Source: Candolleomyces eurysporus (taxonomy: Eukaryota; Basidiomycota; Agaricomycetes; Agaricales; Psathyrellaceae). Taken from it: 24,777 nucleotides of DNA. A program made the position numbers and the translations under genes. The stretch lies in the NCBI GenBank assembly GCA_027579435.1, contig JANBPK010001013.1, positions 1 to 24,777 of the forward strand, in the 5' to 3' direction. This document shows positions 16,386-24,777 of the stretch, one piece after another. Position 1 is the first letter of the stretch; each line of letters starts with the position of its first letter. A model generated the notes under the pieces. It worked only from the letters and a program-made list of their open reading frames with translations. It had not been told where the DNA came from and made no database searches.

Positions 16386-19300
16386 ACCAGTTTCAAGGAG
16401 AGGAAATAGCGGCAATCTTGGAGATGTCTGAAGATGGGCTTCCAAGGATTGTATCAACCGCTCAGCCACGGGACGGGAAGGCTTTCACATCAGAGGAAAA
16501 GAAAATCATATACTTACAACAAGCTTTAGGGGAACCGGATATTGACCCAAGGGATAGAGAAACCTTTGAGCTTTATCTGAGTTCTATTTCAGAGGAATCA
16601 GGGATTTATTTACAGGAACAACCTTCGGGAAATCCGAAGGCTCAGGAGGTGAAAATAAAAGGGGTGTCGACTGGCAAGAAGTACAAACCGGTTGACAAGA
16701 AAGTCAGACCCGTGTATGGTACTCTTCCAGAAGAATTTCGCGTAGTGCGGAATATTACCGGTGACCCTCTAGAAGGGATGCCAACACTATCTCCGACGCC
16801 GCCCGAATTTTCACCTAAGGGACGGTACACTCAGGAAAGGATGGAGGGGTTCGAAAAGGCACACCAAGACTTCTGGTGGCCTGAGGAACGAAAGCTCATG
16901 CATCATCTTATGGCTGAGCAGAACGAGGCATTCGCTTGGACTGAAACAGAGAGAGGAAAACTTAGGGAAGATTTCTTCAAGCCGGTGCGAATCGCCACTG
17001 TTCCTCACACGCCCTGGGTTCAAGGGAACTGACCTATCGCGCCATTTCTATTCGAGCCGGTCTGTGAACAGATTAGAAGCAAGATAGAGGCGGGGGTGTA
17101 CGAACCTTCGAGTTCTTCGTATCGCAGCAGGTGGTTCTGCGTACTGAAGAAAGATGGGAAGAGTCTACGAATCGTACATAGTCTCGAGCCGCTCAACGCG
17201 GTTACGATTGCGCATTCTGGACTACCTCCCAACACTGAGGAATTGGCGAGCCGCTTTGCAGGACGCTCATGCGGCACGACAATGGACTTATACGTAGGCT
17301 ATGATGAACAGGTACTGGACGAACGATCTCGAGACTTGACAACTTTCCAGACACCGTTTGGTGCGATGCAACTTGTCACCTTACCTATGGGGTGGACCAA
17401 TTCGGTCCCCATCTTCCATGAGGATATCACAGCTATTCTACAACCTGAAATTCCACACATCACGGAGCCTTTCGTCGACGACGTCCCTGTTAAAGGACCT
17501 CTGACGCGGTATGAGCTACCTGGTGGGGGATACGAGACTATACCTGAAAATCCAGGCATACGACGGTTTGTATGGGAACACATTCAGGATGTCAACAGGG
17601 TCATCCAACGGATGAAGTACTGTGGAGGCACCTTCTCAGGGAAGAAGACTTGTCTATGCATGCCCGAATTTACGGTAGTAGGGCACCAGGTGTCCTACGA
17701 AGGAAGAAAACCCACTCTGGATCGAGTAGGGGTTATCTCTCGATGGGGTCCTTGTCGAGACGTGTCGGATGTTCGTGCTTTCTTGGGAACAGTTGGGACC
17801 TTCAGGGTTTTTATCCCTAACTATGCTTCCAGAGCAGAGCCTATCCAAAAACTGACTAGGAAATCAGTTCAATGGGAGTGGGGCGAAGAACAAGACAAGA
17901 CTATGGCAGACCTTAAGAAAGCGGTAGAGGAAGCTCCAGTCCTCAAGCCGCTCGATGTGACCAGTGGACAACCCGTTCGTTTGTCTGTTGACACTTCGTA
18001 TCTAGCAGTGGGCTGGTATATTAGTCAACGGGACGCTGTCGACCCTAACAAATGGAACTATATTTGTTTCGGGTCGACCTTATTAAATTCTACAGAGGCA
18101 AATTATTCCCAGGCAAAAAGGGAACTATATGGGATCATGCGAGCGCTTAAGGAAAACGAGTATACCTTGGTTATGGCGCGGCCTCTAGTGGTTGAGACCG
18201 ATGCTAAGTATGTACAAGGGATGCTACAGAATCCTGGAGCGGCGCCGAATGCGACTATTAATCGTTGGATCAAGAACGTTAGGAAGTTCTACTTCAAACT
18301 CAGTCATGTTATGGGCAAGACTTTCCCCGCTGACGGTTTATCAAGGCGGCGCAAGCAGCCTGGTGATTCGGAGCAGCGTGAGTTCGAAGAATTCCTCGAT
18401 ACTGATCCGCCCGATCCCATCACGTATTCTAAGAAGTTCCCAGAGGACAACGATCCTCTACCTTTTGAGGCATTCAGGGACCAAATAGATTCTAGGGGAG
18501 GGTATCTCCAGACTGTCTCCCAAGACATTGTCCATCACCTCTTATTCCAAGGAGTGGAAGAGGAGGAAGACTTGTTTAGTCAAGATCTTGAGTTTCAGCA
18601 ACTCTTGAACCGTCTTGAGGAGGCCAGGAGGCCCTCCGTTGAGTCTGAAGCGGCGTCAGTCCTGCTTCAGGCCGCCTCAACAGAGAAGGTGGTTGACTCA
18701 GTGGGGGAGGACTACCCANCCNNCTGGCGNACTAGCCGAGGAAGGCAGCTCGANCGGTGGGTTCCCCTGGTGCAGGCATGGTTATCTACACCTGCGGTCA
18801 AGCCGCGNGAAGTCGCTGACAAGGACTGGAGAGGTTTCGAAAGGTTTGCAGCCCGNTTCTTCGTCTCGAAGGATGGACGATTNTACTGGCGAGAAAATGG
18901 TGAAGGACACCATCGCCTGTACATCGAGCCAGAGCGAAGAATGACTATTCTCAANGGAGCGCATGATGCAAATGGNCACAGGGGCCACTATGCTACNNTG
19001 GCATTTCTTACCAAACGGTTCTGGTGGCCAGAGGTAGAACGCGATNCCGANATGTTCGTCAGGACGTGTCACCTCTGCCAAGTTCGCCAGAAAACCTTGG
19101 TGAAAATACCACCGAAGGTTACGGAGACTCCATCTATATTCCAGACTGTACATATTGATACCCTGCATATGACGCCGCCTAGCAATGGACACGGTTATAT
19201 TGTGCATGGTCGNTGTGCTCTTACGTCTTGGATGGAAGGNAGNCCGCTTCGGAAAGAGACNGCAGCAACCATAGGAGCCTGGCTCTTCTCGGACATCATC

Positions 19301-20176
19301 TGTAGGTGGGGATGCCTGAGTCGGATTATTACCNACAATGGGAAACCTTTCATTGCGGCTGTGGAATGGCTACGACAGAAATATGGCATTACNGGAATTT
19401 CAATTTCAGGATATAACTCTAAGGCAAATGGGAAAATCGAGNGGCCTCACTGGGACGTAAGGCANAGTCTCTACAAAGCCACAGGCGGCGACACGAGCAA
19501 GTGGTACTGGTTCTTCGATCATGTTATGTGGGCCGATAGGATCACTGTTCGTAAAAGGTTGGGTTGCTCTCNGTTCTTNGCTNTAACGGGAGCTGAACCT
19601 GTCACGCCGCTTGACGTGCAAGAGGCCACTTGGTTAGTGGAACCCCCAACGGGTATTATGGCAACTGAGGATTTGATAGCTGCNAGAGCAAGGGCTCTGG
19701 CAAAGCATCAGACTCATGTTGANAGCGTTATGAAGCGGGTCGACGCTGAGAAGCGGCGTCGNGTCGAAGAATATTCTAAGGCAAATAAGGCAACTATTAA
19801 GGATTGGGACTTCAAGCGGGGTGACCTGGTACTGATGAGGAACACGGCTGTCGAGTCTAGCCTTAACAAAAAGATGAAGCCGTGTTACTTGGGACCCATG
19901 GTAGTGGTCACTAGAAATAAAGGCGGTGCGTATATCTTGGCAGAATTAGACGGGTCGGTATATCACAGCAAGGTCGGGGCATTCAGGGTAATTCCCTACT
20001 ATCCGAGGAAGTCCATACAGGTAGGCATTGGAAAGGACAGTGGTTTCGATTTGGATGAAGCTACAATACAGGATTTGGAGAACTCTACAGAAGACGGAAA
20101 CGAGGCATATGTGGACTACAGTTTTGAAGGCATGCCGAGACTAAGGCTGTCTGATACTACNGAGGANGAGGATTGA
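16382..20176 (+). pseudogene. pol: Pol polyprotein, copy 2 (one nonsense mutation, many Ns)
   Basis: Homologue of 3038-6832 with the same length and domain order: RT with FVDD, RNase H, then the HHCC, DDE and GPF/Y-like parts of integrase. The codon at 17030-17032 is TGA where copy 1 has CGA, again C-to-T in a CpG. It stops translation about 216 codons in, just before the RT core. Downstream the frame is open to 20176. From 18719 on, isolated Ns replace single bases without changing length. Several residue changes are CpG transitions (Arg to Gln, Cys or Lys). This copy should be unable to make its own Pol. Confidence 0.9.
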
Positions 20177-20193
20177 GGAANAGGNNAGGAATT

Positions 20194-21682
20194 CTAGTCG
20201 GATTCCTCGTCTTCCTCGTCNANCTGGTCGACCGGGATGGAGGNGTCTTCTTCTATCTCCTCTCCGGCGGCGTCNACTTCCTGCATTTCCACATCCTNGT
20301 CNTGCTCGACGGTTTCTCCTTCCTCGACTTGTTCCTCCTCNGAGANGGTCTCCTTCGATTTTGGAGCGGCNCGACGTTTGCCCTTNGATTTCGANNCTTC
20401 GGTTTGAGAAGCGGCGCGAGTCTTNGGTTTNTCCTTGACTTCTGGNGCAGCGACTTCTTTGGCAGATCGAGTNTTCGNCTTGGANCCAGTTTCCTTTCCN
20501 TTCGNAGAAGACTTNGAGGTAGACGCCTCGCCTGAAGCCTNGGACGGCTTGGCTGAAGCGGCCTGAACCTTGGAAGTCTTCTCTTTATCCCTTCCCTCCT
20601 TCCACTCCTTCACCGACTTCTTGCTGGAGGAAGCTGGAACGGCGTGATCTCTGGTCGTGGAGACTGGGGCGTCGTGAGCGCGAGTTGAAGCGGCGACACC
20701 TGGGGAAGGGGGACGACGGAAGTCGCGGAGGCGGCGATGCTCGTGCCGCTCCATCTGCTCACGCAGCTCGTTGATGCNAACGGCGGTGGCTTGGCGNACT
20801 AATAACTGAGCACNGAGCTCAGCGTCCTGCCGGGCGAGAGTAGCTTTGAGAGTGGCGAGTTGGAAGAAAGTGTCCGTATCGTCCGACCTAAAGACGTTGC
20901 CGTCTGAATGCTGGAGGACGCGAATGGCCTCCTGGACTACGGCGCTTTCGCTAGTATCAGCACCTAGGTAGAACGCGTTTGGTTAGTGCTCTAAGGTGTT
21001 GAGTGTTGGCAATACATACCTTCTGAAGCGGCGTGACTGAAGCGGCTGCTGTGTCCGAGTGCAGGACTCCAAGTACTAGCCTGGAACGGCGTGAGGAGAT
21101 CAGATCTGTAGTTTGGGGGACACGGCAGGGAAAGGCGTACCGGGCGTTTGGCAGGGATGGTACTCCCGCTGTCNCGNACGACATCTCTCTGGGCAGNCCA
21201 GGGGTTNAGCCGCTAGAGGAAGANNTTTAGGAAAAANANNNNTTAGGAGGTCTATAGGTTTTACAGGGTATCAGGAACTCACCTGGCCGGAACAAGCGGC
21301 TATGCCGTCTGCAATTAAGCCCTGAAGGTTATCTCGAAGCGGCTTCGGGAAACGATTGTTCAGATTGTAGCGGCGAACGTAGTTGTGCAATAATCCGAGG
21401 TGATTGTCTTGAGCAATCATGACGTTGACGACCTTGGATTTGTCCTTGAACGTCGGGGTGTTCTCTATAATCTGACACTTGAAGCGGCGTCAGAATAGAA
21501 AGGTTAGGAGGCTTCGGAAGGTCACTCACGCCGTCTGACACTAAAACACGGAAGGCGGAAGTACATTGGTCCAGTTCAGCCTGGGATATGGCGCCTCCGG
21601 TGACAGGATAACGGTTGGAGAGGTCGAGGAGCTGGCTCTGCCAGAAGGGAACAAGGTTCTCGGTGTTCATGGTTTCGGGCAT
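20194..21682 (-). CDS. Antisense accessory gene AS2, copy 2: four-exon, coiled-coil, acidic-tailed protein
   Basis: The exons on the minus strand are 21682-21530, 21477-21283, 21212-21020 and 20963-20194, with exactly the same lengths as in copy 1 (153, 195, 193 and 770 nt). The introns are 52, 70 and 56 nt, so the second differs in length from copy 1 while the exons do not. Donors and acceptors are conserved, except that the second acceptor is TAG instead of CAG. I see no stop or frameshift in the exons, but many Ns in exons 3 and 4 hide residues. An in-frame ATG at 21742 would add 20 residues; in copy 1 that extension is broken by a one-base difference, so the inner ATG is preferred. Confidence 0.7.
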
Positions 21683-21859
21683 GGTAGGAGAGTTCAAAGA
21701 AGTTACTAGGAAGGAATGAAGCGGCGTGAGGGTCAGCTTCATCTAGGCAGGATTAAATACTCTTGTGGAGGTCTGGCGCGGCTCCAACATGACGCCGTGC
21801 GAGGGCCGATCGGTCTGACTTTCTCCTATCTAAACAGGGCCGAGGGCGGCTTGAATTTT

Positions 21860-21872
21860 AGTTTGGGGGAGA
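21860..21872 (+). other. Internal polypurine-tract-like sequence, copy 2
   Basis: AGTTTGGGGGAGA is identical to the sites at 8511-8523 and 11868-11880, so it is conserved between copies within a spacer that has otherwise drifted. Confidence 0.5.
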
Positions 21873-22108
21873 GGTGGAGTCCTTACGAGGACTAGCTATG
21901 TCATACTGAGACTTAGAGGAATTTTCGCGAAGTCTTGGTCTCAAATGTAAGCAGACTTGGTCAAAAGGAAGCCTAAGGACGGTTTCTAGACTTAGAAAAG
22001 TACTACATTGAAACTTAGGGAGACTTGGGCACTTCTTATTCTTAACTCAGAAGGCTTCAGACCACAGACAAGGCTACAAGAATGTATTAGGCGCTAGGAA
22101 TACTCACG

Positions 22109-22133
22109 TCATAACTGGCACCAACAGTTATGA
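22109..22133. other. Conserved 9-bp stem-loop downstream of AS1, copy 2
   Basis: Same stem (TCATAACTG / CAGTTATGA) and loop as 8764-8788, 72-96 nt past the AS1 stop on the minus strand. It is identical in a region where the flanks differ. Confidence 0.45.
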
Positions 22134-22204
22134 GTGGAGACAAATGGTAACAAAGGAAAGGGTATGCTAAGGAACGCGTATCTACTGGAATTCAAAGTCC
22201 GCCG

Positions 22205-24650
22205 TCAGTCCTTTCGTCGCTTCTTGCGAGGCTCCTCCCGAGGCATCTCGGCCTGCTTGAAAACCTTTGCCCACTGACGCCGCTCCTTGCTAGAGAGAGT
22301 GTGAGGGGGAGCAGGAGGGAAGGTGGAGGCGCCGATGAGAGGGTTGATGGCACGAGAAGGCAGAGGTGGCGGCGGCGAAGAGGAAGGAAGCCGGAGTCGA
22401 CCGGCGGGAGGCGATGCGGGCGGCGGAGTTTGAATAACCGGTCCAGCACCATCATCCTGCTCATCTGAGGAGGACTCAGACGGCGCGAGGACGACGCGGC
22501 GTCGCTTCCGAGGGACTAGAGGAGTGGGCTCNGCGAGGAGAGCCGAAGAGGGAGCCGAAGCCGATCGGGAGCTGGGGTCAGAGTGACTTCAGCCGGCTTG
22601 ACCACAGTAGGGTCGGACCCCTCGGCAACCTCCGAACTCCGCTCGTCGAGCGGCGACGACTTCTGGCGCAGCTCCTTCCTCAGGGACGAGAGATACTCGT
22701 CGACCTCTTCCTCGTCGAAGGTCGTGGTCCACGTGTACTCATCCTTGGTCACGCCCATGGTGGATGTCGAGGTCCGGCGAGGATAGAGCATGGGGGGTGT
22801 CGAGAGGGACGTGCCGTGAGAACTCCAGTAGGCCTTGGAGTGCCTCGACGTCGTGGAAATATCGACGAAGGCCGGCGTCGCCCTCATCGCTGTAGACCCT
22901 GCTCAGAATGAGAGAGAGCGTACCCATCTTGGCCTCCAGCAACTTGTACTGGTCCTCGGCCAGGGCGAACGCGACTCTCGTCATTCCTCGCAGTGTAAGG
23001 GCGTCGACGATAAGGGAGGATATTCCTGTAAAGATAGGGTTAAACTACAAAGGCAGGATTAAGGGAATAAGGGACTTACTTTCGGGGGAGGCATCAGCAG
23101 CAGCCGAGAGGGCCGACAGGCTCGTCATCCGCGGAATCGAAAGGTCGAAACCGCACGGCTTCTTCTGGTCATTGCAATTGTCACAGCGGACTCCATGTAG
23201 GAAGTCGCCGCCGGTGCAAACAATACCTGACGCGGCGCAGCTACCACAAGGAGGGCGTACCTAGGAGAAAGTAAGGAGGAATTCAGTAAGGAAGCTGAAT
23301 ATTAGGAAATGGAAACGACTTACCCAGTTAGGAGGGGCAAAGCCCTCAAGCAAGGGTGCCTGCAGCTCTGCCAGCAAGTAGCCCTGTTTGAACAAGGGAC
23401 CCTTGTCGTAAACGGGCAGGCGCTGAGGCGGCTTGACCTTTGGATGGGAGTCGGTTTTCTGTCGCCGCTTAATGTCGGAGCGCGGCTTGAGTCCGAATGG
23501 AGGGAGCAAGTGAGACGGCGCGAGGACGGACTTGGGGCGGGCTGACACCGAAAAGCTCCTCTGCTCGCTAGGGAGGAGGTACTCCCTGAACGAGTTGGGG
23601 CAGGGTAGCTGGTTCCCCTCGTCGTCGACGCTGGTTTCTTGGCCGGGCAGGTGAGAAGGCAATGGTTGGTCGCTCTTGTGAAGCCAGTACAGAGGGCGGG
23701 GCGTCTTCTCCTTCTTGCTGGTCTTCTTCTTGGGACTTGATTTGTGAGGGGCTTCGGACTCGGATTCGGATTGTGGTGGAGGGTCGATGGCCTTCTCGAG
23801 CCGTCCGGTAGCGCCGTGAGGCGGTCTGGGGACCTTCTTGGCGACTTCTTGTGCCCAATTTTCGACGAGAAAGGGCGGGAGTTGAGGTGTCCACCCGGGT
23901 ACCACACCGAAAGGATGTGAGTTCGATTCGGTACTCACAGGTGTGGGGAGACGGTACAGACCTTCCATGTCAGCCGGGTTCTGAGGCGGCCTCACAACTG
24001 GGACGGCGCGAGGCGGCACTGTAGCAGGGCGTGTCGATTTGCTAGGCCCAGCAACGGGCGGGGTTTGGGGCGGCACGGGCTTCTTGGGAGCAGGAGGAGG
24101 CTGCCAGAACTGTGTCAGCCACTCCCCATAGGAACTTAACGAGGCAAGCTTACGGGTGGAGGCGCTGGCACGGCGTCAGGGAGGACTAGCGTCGACGCAG
24201 CTTCCTGGAATCCGAAGAACGGATGATTGTAGGGGACGGCCGTCAGCCAATCCCACTTCCACCTGTACTGTAGGTACGTCTCCGGGTGCAACTCGTGCAG
24301 GAGATGCGATAGGGCACGCCAGAAACTCATAAAGTCGTTGTTGGCGGCGACACGACTGTCTCCGGCGGCGGCACACTAGGAAAATTAGGAAAGTCAGCAA
24401 GCAAGCACCGGAACTCGAGGCTGAAAGGGAAACTTACCAATTTATCGTTCCCGTTGACTATCAGCTGAGCCAGCTTGAGGCGGGCAGCAGGGTCGGTCGG
24501 GAGGGCGGCAGTCCTCGAGAGAGCCGGCTTGAGAGCGTTGAAAACGCTACCCAGGGCAGGGTACACGTCCAGAGTCGGTTGGGACGCCCAAGGGTCGTCC
24601 TTTCCCCGAGTTCCGTAGGTGTGCGTCGAAGAAGAGGGGAGGGCAGACAT
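22205..24650 (-). pseudogene. Antisense accessory gene AS1, copy 2: last exon frame-disrupted
   Basis: The exons on the minus strand are 24650-24438, 24375-24154, 24100-23324, 23260-23080 and 23025-22205. Exons 1-4 are 213, 222, 777 and 181 nt, all in phase and without stops, which confirms the five-exon model. The introns are 62, 53, 63 and 54 nt. The six-cysteine cluster in exon 4 is unchanged in protein although 18 of its bases differ from copy 1. Exon 5 is 3 nt longer, made of three separate one-base differences: a longer G run near 22792-22797, an N at 22532, and one near 22555-22570. The frame is therefore wrong between them. The N suggests some of this may be sequencing or assembly error, not true decay. 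Confidence 0.72.
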
Positions 24651-24777
24651 CGTTAGAGGAGGGAGCTGAGGACTTACCCTTCAAACTGATGTCAGCTTTT
24701 ACTACTACTGGGAAACGTAGTGAGCCCGCTTCACTTGCTAGAACGTTCTGTGCCAAGGCATGGCTTAGAACATAGAA
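24651..24777. other. Upstream region of AS1, copy 2 (cut by window end)
   Basis: No gene seen. It matches copy 1 from 11300 to about 11422 and lacks the TATAAAAG form of the putative AS1 promoter. Confidence 0.6.

Larger units (their letters stand above)
21683..22204. other. Non-coding spacer between the two antisense genes, copy 2
   Basis: No gene seen. It matches 8333-8860 and keeps the TATA-like site (21752-21759), the PPT-like tract and the stem-loop. Two of the four GACTTAG heptamers have decayed (GAAACTTAG and GAGACTTGG). The stretch at about 22020-22180 is visibly more diverged than the coding regions on either side. Confidence 0.65.
11881..24777 (+). mobile_element. Ty3/Gypsy-type LTR retrotransposon, copy 2 (3' end missing, decayed)
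   Basis: This second copy of the same element uses the LTR at 11881-13152 as its 5' LTR. Its internal region repeats copy 1 at an offset of 13344-13351 and is cut by the window end about 450 nt before the expected PPT and 3' LTR. It has two nonsense changes, one in the protease ORF (15834) and one in pol (17030), and frame-disrupting length differences in the last exon of the first antisense gene. Isolated Ns are common from 18.7 to 21.2 kb. A copy with one LTR shared with its neighbour is the form expected from LTR-LTR recombination, though misassembly cannot be excluded. Confidence 0.9.

Noticed and set aside
1..24777. tRNA, rRNA or CRISPR features
   Set aside because: None seen; the only tRNA-related sequence is the primer binding site.

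Overview
The window holds two tandem, incomplete copies of one large Ty3/Gypsy-type LTR retrotransposon, probably from a basidiomycete (Agaricomycete-like) fungus. The host call rests on three things: the style of the protease, reverse transcriptase and integrase (for example FVDD in RT and GYNSKANGKIER in integrase), short 52-70 nt GT-AG introns, and a CpG-to-TpG decay pattern. No cellular gene is visible. Position 1 lines up with 13345, and the offset stays between 13344 and about 13351 across the window. The order is: internal region of copy 1 (1-11880), one shared LTR (11881-13152), then the internal region of copy 2 (13153 to the window end). The outer LTRs lie outside the window, so a full element would be about 14.6 kb.

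Each copy carries three sense ORFs: gag with a CCHC knuckle, a protease ORF, and pol (RT, RNase H, integrase). Each successive ORF is in the -1 frame of the one before, with a 4-nt TTGA overlap at both junctions. Copy 1 gag-pro-pol is open throughout. Copy 2 has one TGA in the protease ORF and one in pol, each a CGA-to-TGA change.

The unusual part is the roughly 5 kb between pol and the 3' LTR. It carries two multi-exon genes on the opposite strand. AS1 (11299 to 8861, five exons, about 736 aa) encodes a proline-rich, basic, probably nuclear protein with a Zn2Cys6-like cysteine cluster. AS2 (8332 to 6850, four exons, 436 aa) encodes a coiled-coil, Lys/Ser-rich, acidic-tailed protein. Exon lengths and splice sites are conserved between the copies while several intron lengths differ, and exon 4 of AS1 differs at 18 sites that are all synonymous. 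Because they are antisense, their introns would not be removed from the genomic RNA and so can survive retrotransposition.

Other structure: a PPT-like sequence occurs both at the LTR edge and again at 8511. An 886-nt tract without any ATG starts near the LTR TATA box and runs into gag. A degenerate quasi-palindromic 13-mer, T[C/G]A[A/C]GC[C/G]GC[G/T][C/T][C/G]A, is scattered through coding, intronic and LTR sequence far more often than chance predicts. A block inside AS1 is 10-17% diverged between copies while most flanking sequence differs by about 0-5%. Isolated Ns, mostly at 18.7-21.2 kb, suggest collapsed repeats in the assembly.
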